64,000 nt of DNA, from contig JAZRFM010000012.1 in NCBI GenBank assembly GCA_045661345.1, positions 56,420 to 120,419 on the forward strand, in the 5' to 3' direction. Under the pieces are notes generated by a model. That model saw only the letters and a list, made by a program, of their open reading frames with translations. It made no database searches and was not told where the DNA came from. This document shows positions 15,361 to 25,041 of the stretch, one piece after another (the first letter of the stretch is position 1; each line of letters begins with the position of its first letter). The stretch comes from RUG12461 sp045661345 (GTDB taxonomy: Bacteria > Bacillota > Clostridia > Lachnospirales > Lachnospiraceae). Both the position numbers and the translations under genes were made by a program.

Positions 15361-17808
15361 ATGAAATTTGGTTATTTCGATGATGCCGCAAAAGAATACG
15401 TCATCACTTCCCCAAAGACTCCGCTCCCCTGGATCAACTACCTCGGCTGCGAAGACTTCTTTTCTCTGATCAGCAATACCGGAGGCGGCTACAGCTTCTA
15501 TCGCGACGCAAAGCTTCTGCGTCTGACCCGTTACCGTTATAATAATGTACCTTTAGACTCCAACGGGCATTACTACTATATTAAGGACGGCGATGCGATC
15601 TGGAATCCCGGCTGGATGCCGACAAAGACAGATCTGGACGCTTACGAATGCCACCACGGTATGGGTTATACCACCTTTATCGGAAAGAAAAACGCGCTTT
15701 CGGCAACCATGACTGCCTTCGTTCCCATCGGAGACTCCTGCGAGATCAACAAGCTCTCCCTGAAAAATGAAGGATCCTCCGAAAAGACCGTGGATGTTTT
15801 TTCCTATGTGGAGTTCTGCCTGTGGAACGCCATGGATGACATGACCAACTTCCAGCGCAATTACAGCACGGGTGAAGTCGAGATTCATGACAAGGGGCAG
15901 GAAATCTTCCATAAGACGGAATACCGTGAGCGTCGCAATCATTTCGCCGTATACGCCGTCAACGCACCGGTGGAGGGATTTGATACCGATCAGGACAGCT
16001 TCCTCGGCAGCTACAGTGACAACGGTCATCCGGAGGTTGTGTTCTCCGGTACCTCCAAAAACTCCGTGGCAAGCGGCTGGCATCCCATCGGTTCCCACCA
16101 TCTCAAAGTATCCCTTGCGCCGGGTGAGGAAAAGACCTTCATCTTTGTCCTCGGTTATATCGAGAATCCCCGTGACGAAAAATGGGACGGACGCCCCGAA
16201 GACGGCAAGGTCAACTGGAAGCGTGCCGATGCCATGCGCAAACGCTATGACACCACCGAAAAAGCAGATGCCGCTCTGGCAGCATTAAAAGAGCATTGGG
16301 ACGGCCTGCTTTCCCATTTCACCATCAAATCCGAGGAAGAAAAACTGGACCGCATGGTCAACATCTGGCATCAATACCAGTGTATGGTCACCTTCAACAT
16401 GTCCCGTTCCGCTTCCTATTACGAATCCGGGATCGGCCGCGGCATGGGCTTCCGTGATTCCTGCCAGGATCTGCTGGGCTTCGTGCATCTGATCCCGGAT
16501 CGTGCAAGACAGCGTCTCATCGACATTGCCTCCACCCAGTTCCCGGACGGATCGGCGTACCATCAGTATCAGCCCCTGACCAAGAAAGGCAACTCCGACA
16601 TCGGTTCCGGCTTCAACGATGATCCGCTGTGGCTGATCGCAGGAACTGCCGCTTATATCAAGGAAACCGGTGACTACACCATTCTTGATGAGAAGACACC
16701 CTGGGACAGCGATCCGGACAATGCAGCGGACTTCATGGAGCACCTCCGGAGATCTTTCAATTATATCACGACCCATCTCGGTCCGCACAAGCTCCCGCTG
16801 ATTGGCCGCGCGGACTGGAACGACTGTCTGAACCTGAACTGCTTCTCCGAAGAACCCGGAGAATCCTTCCAGACCTTCGGTCCCTCCGAGGGTCCCAATG
16901 CCGAATCCGTATTTATCGCCGGCATGTATGTCAAATACGGCAAGGACTGGGTAGAGATCTTAAAGCACCGGGGTCTTGCCGACGAGGCAAAGGCTGCCGA
17001 AGACGAGATCCATAAGATGGAAGAAACCGTTCTCTCCGCGGGATGGGACGGCGAATGGTATCTGCGTGCCTACGATCATTACCAGCACAAAGTCGGCTCC
17101 AAGGAATGCGAAGAGGGTCAGATCTTTATCGAGCCGCAGGGCTTCTGCGTCATTGCGGAGATCGGTCTCAAGGAAGGCAACTGTCTGAAAGCCATGGAAT
17201 CCGTCGAGAAACATCTCGATACGAAATACGGCATCGTGCTGCTGCAGCCGCCCTACCGGAAATATCACGTGGAGCTGGGCGAGATCAGTTCCTATCCCCC
17301 CGGATACAAGGAAAACGCCGGGATCTTCTGCCACAACAACCCCTGGATCTCCATCGCGGAGACCGTGGTCGGCAGAGGAAACCGTGCATGGCAGGTCTAC
17401 ACGCGCACCTGCCCCGCCTACATCGAGGATATCAGTGAGATTCACCGCACCGAGCCTTATGTATATTCCCAGATGATCGCCGGCAAGGATGCCGCGAATT
17501 TCGGTGAAGCGAAAAACAGCTGGCTCACCGGTACGGCTGCCTGGACCTTCCTGGATGTTTCCCAGTATATTCTCGGAATCCGTCCGGATTACGACGGTCT
17601 CACCATCGATCCCTGTCTTCCCTCCACCTTAAAGGGATTTACAGCGAAGCGCGAGTTCCGCGGCGTGACCTATCACATCACGGTGAAAAACGAAAACGGT
17701 TCCGAAAAAGGTGTGAAAAAAATGGTGGTGGACGGGACGGAGGTTTCCGGAAACACGATTCCTTTCGACGCCTCCAAAAAAGAAGTGACTGTGGAAGTGG
17801 TCATGTAG
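15361..17808 (+). CDS. GH94 cellobiose phosphorylase
   Basis: 815 residues, the normal length for cellobiose phosphorylase. No signal peptide, so it acts in the cytoplasm on imported cellobiose: phosphorolysis gives glucose 1-phosphate and glucose. Visible family features are the N-terminal beta-sandwich opening (MKFGYFDDAAKEYVITSP), the RSASYYESGIGRGMGFRDSC and SGFNDDPLWLIAGTAAYIKE stretches of the (alpha/alpha)6 barrel, and ADWNDCLNL at 484-492. In characterised enzymes the second Asp of DWND (here D488) is the general acid. GQIFIEPQGFCVIAEIG and PPGYKENAGIFCHNNPW follow. AAGGAGGATCC lies 7-14 nt before ATG. Cellobiose is preferred over cellodextrin on overall resemblance. Confidence 0.92.
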   Translation: MKFGYFDDAAKEYVITSPKTPLPWINYLGCEDFFSLISNTGGGYSFYRDAKLLRLTRYRYNNVPLDSNGHYYYIKDGDAIWNPGWMPTKTDLDAYECHHGMGYTTFIGKKNALSATMTAFVPIGDSCEINKLSLKNEGSSEKTVDVFSYVEFCLWNAMDDMTNFQRNYSTGEVEIHDKGQEIFHKTEYRERRNHFAVYAVNAPVEGFDTDQDSFLGSYSDNGHPEVVFSGTSKNSVASGWHPIGSHHLKVSLAPGEEKTFIFVLGYIENPRDEKWDGRPEDGKVNWKRADAMRKRYDTTEKADAALAALKEHWDGLLSHFTIKSEEEKLDRMVNIWHQYQCMVTFNMSRSASYYESGIGRGMGFRDSCQDLLGFVHLIPDRARQRLIDIASTQFPDGSAYHQYQPLTKKGNSDIGSGFNDDPLWLIAGTAAYIKETGDYTILDEKTPWDSDPDNAADFMEHLRRSFNYITTHLGPHKLPLIGRADWNDCLNLNCFSEEPGESFQTFGPSEGPNAESVFIAGMYVKYGKDWVEILKHRGLADEAKAAEDEIHKMEETVLSAGWDGEWYLRAYDHYQHKVGSKECEEGQIFIEPQGFCVIAEIGLKEGNCLKAMESVEKHLDTKYGIVLLQPPYRKYHVELGEISSYPPGYKENAGIFCHNNPWISIAETVVGRGNRAWQVYTRTCPAYIEDISEIHRTEPYVYSQMIAGKDAANFGEAKNSWLTGTAAWTFLDVSQYILGIRPDYDGLTIDPCLPSTLKGFTAKREFRGVTYHITVKNENGSEKGVKKMVVDGTEVSGNTIPFDASKKEVTVEVVM

Positions 17809-17835
17809 ACCCAACACAAAGGACAAGTACGCAAT

Positions 17836-17895
17836 CAGCAGGGGGATGAAATCCCCCTGCTGTGCGCTTCGTGCCCGGCATCAGCCGGGCATTTT
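17836..17895. terminator. Double hairpin terminator
   Basis: Two hairpins in the convergent gap: CAGCAGGGGGA/TCCCCCTGCTG (17836-17862), then TGCCCGGC/GCCGGGCA (17872-17891) followed by TTTTCTTT. The second is a standard terminator for the rightward GH94 gene. The first may serve the leftward aquaporin gene, though its T tract is poor. Confidence 0.8.
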
Positions 17896-17904
17896 CTTTG
17901 CTCC

Positions 17905-18591
17905 CTATTTTTCCAGGCCCTTATAGACAATTGCCGCAAGAGCCGCACCCACGAAGGGTGCCACGATGAATACCCAAAGAGCGGAAAGGGGCGCCGTGTT
18001 TCCATTGATCGCCGCGAATACCGCGGGTGCAATGGATCTGGCCGGATTCACGGAAGTCCCCGTCAGACCGATGCCGAAGATGTGAACAAAAGTCAGGGAC
18101 AGGCCGATGATCAGACCGCCGAAGGAACCGTGGCCGGCTTTCTTGCTGGTAACGCCCAGGATCACCAGTACGAAGATAAAGGTCAGAATCAGTTCCACCA
18201 GAAGCCCCGCAATCACACTGCCGTTTACACCGGCCAGACCGTTTGCGCCGAAGCCACCCGTCTGATCCGTTACGAAACCGGTGGCAAAAATCGCCGTCAG
18301 AAGGCCGCTGCCCACAAAGGCACCGAGGATCTGCGCGATCACATAGGTGCAAAACTCCTTTGCGTTCATGCCGCCGCTGATCAGGACTGCGAGGGATACG
18401 GCGGGATTAATATGGCAGCCTGAAATATTGCCGATGCAATACGCCATGGCCACGATGGACAGGCCGAAGGCCAGTGCCGTCAAAAGATAGCCGGAGCCCA
18501 TGGACGCGTCACAGCCCACCAGCATGGCTGTACCGCAACCCATAAACACCAGCGTCGCGGTTCCGATCAACTCTGCAAAAAACTTTTTCAT
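17905..18591 (-). CDS. aqpZ: Aquaporin, water-type selectivity filter
   Basis: 228-residue MIP-family channel with six membrane helices and the two half-helix motifs NPA at 62-64 and 182-184. The residues that line the aromatic/arginine filter, by alignment with AqpZ, are F42, H170, T179 and R185, the combination of water-selective aquaporins rather than glycerol facilitators. The C-terminal end (VYKGLEK) is short, as in AqpZ. GAGGAGGAAGAAC precedes ATG. It is probably a single-gene unit between the GH94 gene and carB. Confidence 0.92.
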   Translation of the reverse strand: MKKFFAELIGTATLVFMGCGTAMLVGCDASMGSGYLLTALAFGLSIVAMAYCIGNISGCHINPAVSLAVLISGGMNAKEFCTYVIAQILGAFVGSGLLTAIFATGFVTDQTGGFGANGLAGVNGSVIAGLLVELILTFIFVLVILGVTSKKAGHGSFGGLIIGLSLTFVHIFGIGLTGTSVNPARSIAPAVFAAINGNTAPLSALWVFIVAPFVGAALAAIVYKGLEK

Positions 18592-18663
18592 GTTCTTCTT
18601 CCTCCTCTCAATAATTAAAACATGATTGTATATTAGGTCTAAGCATTTATAGTTTCCAGCTTG

Positions 18664-21600
18664 TTATATATCCTTCTTTCCCCGGCGATCCACCCTCGCG
18701 ATATCAATCACTTGCAAAAGGCCACTGGCCGTCTCCAGGGATCTGGCCAATGCGTCCGCCGTATCCATGGAGGTCAGCACATTCACGCCGGTTTCAATGG
18801 CGGTTCTTCGAATCAGAAATCCGTCCCTTGTCTTATCCCTTCCGTGGGTCGGGGTGTTGATGACGAGATCAATCTTATGCCCCAGCAGAAGATCCATGAT
18901 CGTCGGTGATTCCTGATGGATATGATTCACCTTCAATGCGTGCACCCCGTGCTCATTCAGATATTTTGCGGTGCTTCTGGTGGAATAGATCTTGTATCCC
19001 AGCGCCTCATAACGTTTCGCGATTTCCGCCGCTTCCGGCTTATCCGCATCCTTCACCGTAATGATCATCTGTTTATGCTTCGGCAGCACCACGCCAGCTC
19101 CCAAAAATGCCTTATACAGCGCTTCATTAAACGTTTTCGCAATCCCGAGGCACTCCCCTGTGGATTTCATCTCCGGGCCGAGGCTGATCTCAGCACCACG
19201 GATTTTTTCAAAGGAAAAGACCGGCATTTTGATGGCAAAATAATCAGCCGGAGGCTGCAGACCGGGCTCAAAACCGAGATCACGGATCTTTTTGCCGAGG
19301 ATCACTTCACAGGCCAGATCCACAATGGGAATCCCGGTTACCTTGCTGATATACGGCACGGTACGGCTGGATCTCGGGTTGACTTCGATCACATAGACCT
19401 CCTCATCCATGGCAATGAACTGGATGTTGATCAACCCCTTTACGTGCAATGCCTTCGCCAGGAGTCTGCTGTATTCGGCGATGGTCTCCTTTACCTGCTC
19501 CGAGATGGTGGGCGCCGGATAAACAGAAATACTGTCACCGGAATGGACTCCCGTCCGCTCGATATGCTCCATGATCCCCGGAATCAGGATATCCGTCCCG
19601 TCGCAGACCGCATCGACCTCCAGCTCCTTGCCCTGCAGGTATTTATCCACGAGGATCGGATGATCCTGGGCATAACGGTTGATCACCGCCATGAATTCCT
19701 CGATCTCTTCATCAGAAAGGGCGATCTGCATCCCCTGTCCGCCAAGGACATACGACGGGCGCACCAGTACAGGATAGCCGAGCTCGTTTGCGATTGTTTT
19801 TGCTTCCTCCGCGGTATATACCGTTCCGCCGCTTGCGCGGGGAATCCCCGTTTCCTCCAGGATACGGTCAAAAAGCTCTCTGTCCTCGGCTGCGTCCACA
19901 TCCTCTGCCGCAGTTCCCAGGATTCTGACCCCCATTTTCATGAGGCTCTCCGTGAGCTTGATGGCCGTCTGTCCGCCAAACTGCACCACCGCGCCATCGG
20001 GATGCTCGATATTCACCACGTTTTCCACATCCTCCGGTGTCAGCGGCTCGAAATAGAGTTTATCGGCAATGTCAAAATCCGTACTGACGGTTTCCGGATT
20101 GTTGTTGATAATAATGGTCTCAAACCCTGCTCTTCGGAAGGCCCAGGTCGCGTGAACGGAGCAGAAATCAAACTCGATCCCCTGCCCGATCCGGATGGGT
20201 CCGGAACCCAGCACCAGGATTTTTTTCATGGCGATTTCCGCATCCCGGGACGGCCCGTTTTCCGTGCTGTCCGCCATGTCGGCTTCCGCACTGTCTGCTG
20301 CGTTATTTTTTACGCTGCCGGCCGCTTCATTTTCCACGCTGTCGTAGCAGGAATAATAATAAGGGGTCTCCGCGGCAAACTCCGCCGCACAGGTATCCAC
20401 CATTTTGAAATGAGCCGTGATGTGATGATCCTTACGGAATTTTTTGACCTCCGCCAATGTCCAGCCGGAAAGAGAGGCGATGAACTGATCGGGAAATTCC
20501 ATGCGTTTCAGCTCCGCCAGAAACTCTGCCGAAAGCTCTTCTTCCGAGCGGAGCCGGTATTCGGCCATCACAAGATGGCGGATCTTTTCCAGAAACCAGC
20601 GGTCGATCCGGGTGTACTCATAGATCTCATCCACACTCATACGCCGGCGCAGCGCCTCCGCCACCGCCCAGATACGCTGATCCGTCGGGTTTTTCAGCTC
20701 CTCGACCAGATCCTCCAGCGACAGTTTATAAAAATCGCTGTCCAACAGGCTCTCCACATGCTGCTCCAGGGAGCGGATCGCCTTCATCAGGGCGCCCTCG
20801 AAATTGGTGCAGATACTCATCACCTCACCGGTCGCCTTCATCTGGGTCGTCAGTGTCCGTTTCGCCGTGATGAACTTGTCAAAGGGAAGCCGGGGGATCT
20901 TCACAACCACATAATCCAGCATGGGCTCAAAGGATGCCGCTGTTTTCTGTGTGATGGCGTTTTTGATCTCATCCAGCGTATAACCCAATGCGATCTTTGC
21001 CGCGACCTTTGCGATGGGGTAGCCGGTGGCCTTGCTTGCAAGCGCCGAGGAACGGCTGACTCTGGGGTTCACCTCGATCACACAATACTCAAAGCTATCC
21101 GGCTTCAGGGCATACTGTACATTGCATCCGCCTGTAATATTAAGTTCTGATATAATATTTAGGGCAGAGGTTCGCAGCATCTGGTATTCCTTGTCCGACA
21201 GGGTCTGGGAAGGCGCGACGACGATGCTGTCGCCCGTGTGTACCCCCACCGGATCCAGGTTCTCCATGTTGCAGACTGTGATACAGTTACCGGCTGCATC
21301 CCGCATGACCTCGTATTCGATCTCTTTCCAGCCTGCGATACAGCGCTCCACCAGCACCTCCCCTACACGGGAAAGACGCAGCCCGTTTTCCAGGATCTCC
21401 CTGAGCTCCTGTTCGTCATGGGCGATGCCGCCGCCGGAGCCGCCCAGGGTATAGGCGGGCCGCAAAACCACAGGGTATCCGATGGTATTGGTAAAACGGA
21501 CGCCGTCCTGCACATTGCGTACCACGGTGGATGCCGCCACCGGCTCACCGATTTTTTCCATTGTGTCCTTAAAGGCCTGCCGATCCTCTGCACGAAAGAT

Positions 21601-21966
21601 CGTATCCGCCGTTGTACCAATGAGTTTTACGCCGTTTTTTTCCAGAAAGCCGGATTCTGCAAGCTCCATGCCCAGATTCAATCCCGCCTGTCCGCCCAGC
21701 GTCGGCAGCACGGAGTCCGGCTTCTCCTTTAAGATGATCTGCTCCAGCACCGGCACGGTGAGAGGCTCGATATAAACCTGATCCGCGATCTGTTTATCCG
21801 TCATGATGGTTGCCGGATTGGAATTGACGAGGCAAACCTCCACGCCCTCCTCCTTCAGGGAACGGCAGGCCTGTGTGCCGGCATAATCAAACTCGGCGGC
21901 CTGTCCGATCACGATGGGTCCGGATCCGATCACAAGTACTTTTTTCACGTCCTGATTCTTCGGCAA
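18664..21966 (-). CDS. carB: Carbamoyl phosphate synthetase, large subunit
   Basis: 1100 residues with the duplicated synthetase layout. The first half begins VLVIGSGPIVIGQAAEFDYAG and carries ATP-grasp blocks such as PAYTLGGSGGGIA and VIEVNPRVSRSSALASKATG. The second half begins VLVLGSGPIRIGQGIEFD and has PSYVLGGQGMQI and VIEVNPRSSRTVPYISKVTG. The C-terminal MGS-like domain (about 960-1100) is the allosteric region. It makes carbamoyl phosphate for pyrimidines and arginine with CarA, encoded 13 nt upstream. Oddity: residues about 545-580, between the halves, contain an extra acidic Ala/Glu/Asn/Asp/Ser stretch that is not part of the usual linker. Confidence 0.97.
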   Translation of the reverse strand: MPKNQDVKKVLVIGSGPIVIGQAAEFDYAGTQACRSLKEEGVEVCLVNSNPATIMTDKQIADQVYIEPLTVPVLEQIILKEKPDSVLPTLGGQAGLNLGMELAESGFLEKNGVKLIGTTADTIFRAEDRQAFKDTMEKIGEPVAASTVVRNVQDGVRFTNTIGYPVVLRPAYTLGGSGGGIAHDEQELREILENGLRLSRVGEVLVERCIAGWKEIEYEVMRDAAGNCITVCNMENLDPVGVHTGDSIVVAPSQTLSDKEYQMLRTSALNIISELNITGGCNVQYALKPDSFEYCVIEVNPRVSRSSALASKATGYPIAKVAAKIALGYTLDEIKNAITQKTAASFEPMLDYVVVKIPRLPFDKFITAKRTLTTQMKATGEVMSICTNFEGALMKAIRSLEQHVESLLDSDFYKLSLEDLVEELKNPTDQRIWAVAEALRRRMSVDEIYEYTRIDRWFLEKIRHLVMAEYRLRSEEELSAEFLAELKRMEFPDQFIASLSGWTLAEVKKFRKDHHITAHFKMVDTCAAEFAAETPYYYSCYDSVENEAAGSVKNNAADSAEADMADSTENGPSRDAEIAMKKILVLGSGPIRIGQGIEFDFCSVHATWAFRRAGFETIIINNNPETVSTDFDIADKLYFEPLTPEDVENVVNIEHPDGAVVQFGGQTAIKLTESLMKMGVRILGTAAEDVDAAEDRELFDRILEETGIPRASGGTVYTAEEAKTIANELGYPVLVRPSYVLGGQGMQIALSDEEIEEFMAVINRYAQDHPILVDKYLQGKELEVDAVCDGTDILIPGIMEHIERTGVHSGDSISVYPAPTISEQVKETIAEYSRLLAKALHVKGLINIQFIAMDEEVYVIEVNPRSSRTVPYISKVTGIPIVDLACEVILGKKIRDLGFEPGLQPPADYFAIKMPVFSFEKIRGAEISLGPEMKSTGECLGIAKTFNEALYKAFLGAGVVLPKHKQMIITVKDADKPEAAEIAKRYEALGYKIYSTRSTAKYLNEHGVHALKVNHIHQESPTIMDLLLGHKIDLVINTPTHGRDKTRDGFLIRRTAIETGVNVLTSMDTADALARSLETASGLLQVIDIARVDRRGKKDI

Positions 21967-21979
21967 GCTGGTTTTCCTC

Positions 21980-23044
21980 CTACTGCTGCATCATCTCAAG
22001 AAACCGGTCGAAAAGATATCCGCTGTCCAGCGGACCCGGGCAGGCTTCCGGATGGAACTGCACCGTAAAAATCTTTTTTCCGACATAAGAAAGCCCCTCG
22101 TTGGTACCGTCATTGACATTCTCAAATGCCGGAACCGCAACCGAAGGGTCACATTGATCCGTATCCACCACGTATCCGTGGTTCTGTGAAGAAATGGTCA
22201 CGCGTCCGGTTGAAAGATCCCTGACCGGATGATTGCCGCCGCGATGACCGTATTTCAGTTTGTAGGTGTCTGCACCTGTTGCCAGCGCCATCAGCTGATG
22301 ACCGAGACAGATGGCAAAAATCGGCACATCGGAATCATAAAGCTTTTTCAGCTCCCGGATCACCCCCGTGCACGCCTTGGGGTCACCCGGTCCGTTACTG
22401 AGCAGGATCCCGTCCGGCCCATCGGAAAGGATCTCCTCCGCCCCGGTTTGCGCAGGGTAAATGGTCACTGCGCACCCACGTTCCTGCAGGGATTTGGCGA
22501 TATTGCCCTTGGCGCCGAAGTCAAGCAGCGCCACCCGTTTTCCTTTTCCGGGAAGAAAGGTTTTTTCCTTTCGTGTCACTTTTTCCACGACGGCACCCGT
22601 GGTATATTCTTTCAATTTTGGAATAATTATATCCAGATTATAATTTTCGTTTCTGGTGATCATTCCGTTCTGGGTTCCCTTTTCCCGCAAAAGCTTCACC
22701 AGCGCACGGGTGTCGATCCCTTCGATACCGGGGATCCCGTTTTTCTCCAAAAAATCCTGCAATGTGCCGGTACTGCGGAAGTTGCTTGGGGTCCTGCAAA
22801 GCTCCCGTACTAGAAATGCGTCCACCCAGGGTCGTGCCGATTCCAGGTCCGGCGTCACACCGTAGTTCCCGATGAGGGGATACGTCATCACAACTGCCTG
22901 TCCCGCGTAGCTGGGATCCGACAGCACCTCGATATAGCCGGTCATGGATGTATTGAAGACGATCTCACTGATCACATCCCGGTTTGCGCCGATTCCTTTT
23001 CCCGCAAACACGGTTCCGTCCTCTAAGATCAGGAATGCTTTCAT
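21980..23044 (-). CDS. carA: Carbamoyl phosphate synthetase, small subunit
   Basis: 354 residues from the chosen start MKAFLILEDGTVFAGKGIG. N-terminal CPSase domain includes the GYIEVLSDPSYAGQ motif. The C-terminal class I glutamine amidotransferase domain has the nucleophile elbow FAICLGHQLMA (Cys about 246) and the His/Glu pair in VQFHPEACPGP. It supplies ammonia to CarB. The ATG at 23044 has AGGAGAG 8 nt upstream; a longer in-frame version to 23134 has no ribosome site and overlaps the divergent phosphatase-like gene. Confidence 0.97.
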   Translation of the reverse strand: MKAFLILEDGTVFAGKGIGANRDVISEIVFNTSMTGYIEVLSDPSYAGQAVVMTYPLIGNYGVTPDLESARPWVDAFLVRELCRTPSNFRSTGTLQDFLEKNGIPGIEGIDTRALVKLLREKGTQNGMITRNENYNLDIIIPKLKEYTTGAVVEKVTRKEKTFLPGKGKRVALLDFGAKGNIAKSLQERGCAVTIYPAQTGAEEILSDGPDGILLSNGPGDPKACTGVIRELKKLYDSDVPIFAICLGHQLMALATGADTYKLKYGHRGGNHPVRDLSTGRVTISSQNHGYVVDTDQCDPSVAVPAFENVNDGTNEGLSYVGKKIFTVQFHPEACPGPLDSGYLFDRFLEMMQQ

Positions 23045-23097
23045 ATTGTTTTTCTCTCCTAATCCTTTATAATAATGATCATAGAAAGGATATTCCC

Positions 23098-23703
23098 ATG
23101 ATCCAGATCGTACTGCTGCACAACGGCAAAACAACCGGCATCTCCGAGCAACGCTATATCGGCATCACGGACGAATCCCTTTCCAAGGAAGGGGTTGCGG
23201 AGCTTCAGGATCGTTTTGGGGAGGGTTTTTACCCCCTTCTTTCCGCAGTCTGCTCTTCTCCCATGAAACGGTGCCTGGAGACCGCAAAAATCCTGTATCC
23301 CGGCTTTCCGCCGACGGTCATGCCGGGGTTTCGGCCCAGAAGCTATGGTCGTTACGAAGGGAAATCCTATATCGATCTCAAAGACGACGCTCCTTATCAA
23401 AGCTGGGTACGCAGCATCGGCAAGCTTCCCTTTCCGGACGGTGAGCCGGAGAGTGAGGCAAAAGCACGGTATCTGTCCACCTTTGACGATCTGTCGGACC
23501 GGCTGCGCCTGACCATGAACTCCAGCGCCGCGCTTCGTATCGGGCTCGTCCTTCATCGGGAGATCATCACGACCATCCTGTCCGAACGGCTCCCCCTCAA
23601 AGAAAACCCATTGAAATATCAGCTGAAAAACGGTGAATATTTCACGGTCAACCTGACGGAAACGGGCATTGCCCTCGTCGGAAAAAACACGGTGAAGGCC
23701 TGA
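23098..23703 (+). CDS. Histidine-phosphatase-like protein without catalytic His
   Basis: 201 residues with the fold signatures of the histidine phosphatase (phosphoglycerate mutase-like) family: VCSSPMKRCLETAKILYPG, RPRSYGRYEGKSYIDL, and LVLHREIITTIL near the end. The N-terminal RHG motif, normally LxRHGxT, reads LLHNGKT (residues 6-12), so Arg is His and the phospho-accepting His is Asn. It may be a non-catalytic or altered family member. AGAAAGGA precedes ATG at 23098. A TTGTTT-16-TATAAT promoter (23046-23073) overlaps the carA start region. Its stop lies 3 nt from the convergent serS end. Confidence 0.75.
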   Translation: MIQIVLLHNGKTTGISEQRYIGITDESLSKEGVAELQDRFGEGFYPLLSAVCSSPMKRCLETAKILYPGFPPTVMPGFRPRSYGRYEGKSYIDLKDDAPYQSWVRSIGKLPFPDGEPESEAKARYLSTFDDLSDRLRLTMNSSAALRIGLVLHREIITTILSERLPLKENPLKYQLKNGEYFTVNLTETGIALVGKNTVKA

Positions 23704-23706
23704 TCC

Positions 23707-24996
23707 TTACTTTTTCGGCAAAAGCTTCTCCGCCCCGCCCATATAAGGACGAAGCTTCTCCGGAATGTCGACGCTCCCGTCCGCATGGAGATTATTCTCC
23801 AAAAAGGCGATCAGCATACGCGGCGGTGCCACTACGGTATTATTCAGGGTATGCGCAAAGTATTTACTGCCGTCCGCACCCTTCACGCGAATCTTCAGGC
23901 GTCTCGCCTGCGCATCCCCAAGGTTGGAGCAGCTCCCTACTTCAAAATATTTCTGCTGGCGCGGAGACCATGCCTCCACATCACAGGACTTCACCTTCAG
24001 ATCCGCCAGATCTCCGGAGCAGCATTCCAGTGTCCTCACCGGGATATCCAGACTGCGGAACAGATCCACGGTATTTTGCCAGAGCCTGTCATACCACATG
24101 GGAGATTCCTCCGGCTTGCAGACGACGATCATCTCCTGCTTTTCGAATTGATGGATCCTGTATACACCGCGCTCCTCGATCCCGTGCGCACCCTTTTCCT
24201 TTCGGAAGCAGGGGGAATAAGAGGTCAGGGTATACGGCAGTTTTTCCTCCTCGTTTAACGTATCAATGAATTTCCCGATCATGGAATGCTCGGAAGTACC
24301 GATCAGGTAGAGATCTTCTCCCTCAATCTTGTACATCATGGCATCCATCTCTTCAAAGCTCATCACGCCCGTTACCACATTGGAACGGATCATAAAGGGC
24401 GGTACACAGTATGTGAATCCCCGGTCGATCATAAAATCCCGGGCATAAGCGATGACTGCGGAATGAAGCCTTGCAATATCCCCCATCAGGTAGTAGAACC
24501 CGTTTCCGGCCACTTTCCCGGCGGATTCAAAGTCGATTCCGTCAAATCTCGCCATGATATCCGTGTGATACGGGATCTCAAAATCCGGGGTCACGGGTTC
24601 CCCGAAGCGCTCCATCTCCACGTTGGCGCTGTCATCCGGTCCGATGGGTACGGAAGGATCGATGATATTCGGGATGGTCATCATGCGTTTTGTGACTTCT
24701 TCGTTGCAGCTTCTTTCCTGCTCCTCCAGGGCGGCAAGGCGCTCTGCCTGCGCATTTACCTCTGCCTTCACCTTCTCCGCCTCATCCTTTTTTCCCTGTC
24801 CCATGAGCTGGCCGATCTGCTTGGAAAGCTTGTTGCGGTTCGCCCTCAAATCGTCTGCTTCCTGCTTTGCAGCCCGGGCTTTCTTATCGAATTCGATGAC
24901 CTCGTCCACCAGCGGAAGCTTGTGCTCCTGGAACTTCTTTTTGATATTTTCCCGTACAACATCAGGGTTTTCTCTTAAAAACTTAATATCGATCAT
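23707..24996 (-). CDS. serS: Seryl-tRNA synthetase
   Basis: 429 residues, class II aminoacyl-tRNA synthetase. The N-terminal antiparallel coiled-coil arm that holds tRNA-Ser spans about residues 30-100 (FDKKARAAKQEADDLRANRNK...). The catalytic core shows motif 2 (YSPCFRKEKGAHGIEERGVYRIHQFEK) and motif 3 (NNTVVAPPRMLIAFLENN). CGAGGAGTC precedes ATG. glyA lies 45 nt upstream on the same strand; the pairing makes sense for serine metabolism and the two may be co-transcribed. No T-box-like leader fits in this short gap. Confidence 0.97.
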   Translation of the reverse strand: MIDIKFLRENPDVVRENIKKKFQEHKLPLVDEVIEFDKKARAAKQEADDLRANRNKLSKQIGQLMGQGKKDEAEKVKAEVNAQAERLAALEEQERSCNEEVTKRMMTIPNIIDPSVPIGPDDSANVEMERFGEPVTPDFEIPYHTDIMARFDGIDFESAGKVAGNGFYYLMGDIARLHSAVIAYARDFMIDRGFTYCVPPFMIRSNVVTGVMSFEEMDAMMYKIEGEDLYLIGTSEHSMIGKFIDTLNEEEKLPYTLTSYSPCFRKEKGAHGIEERGVYRIHQFEKQEMIVVCKPEESPMWYDRLWQNTVDLFRSLDIPVRTLECCSGDLADLKVKSCDVEAWSPRQQKYFEVGSCSNLGDAQARRLKIRVKGADGSKYFAHTLNNTVVAPPRMLIAFLENNLHADGSVDIPEKLRPYMGGAEKLLPKK

Positions 24997-25041
24997 AATG
25001 ACTCCTCGAATTTTCTGATTACGCTATTTCGCTGCAGTTCC

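Noticed and set aside
18916..21150. 744-codon frame opposite carB
   Set aside because: Codon-pattern shadow of carB; no recognisable domain.
24997..25041. Search for a T-box before serS and for S-box or other riboswitches before mtnA and glyA
   Set aside because: The gaps (45, 26 and about 43 nt) are too short to hold such leaders.
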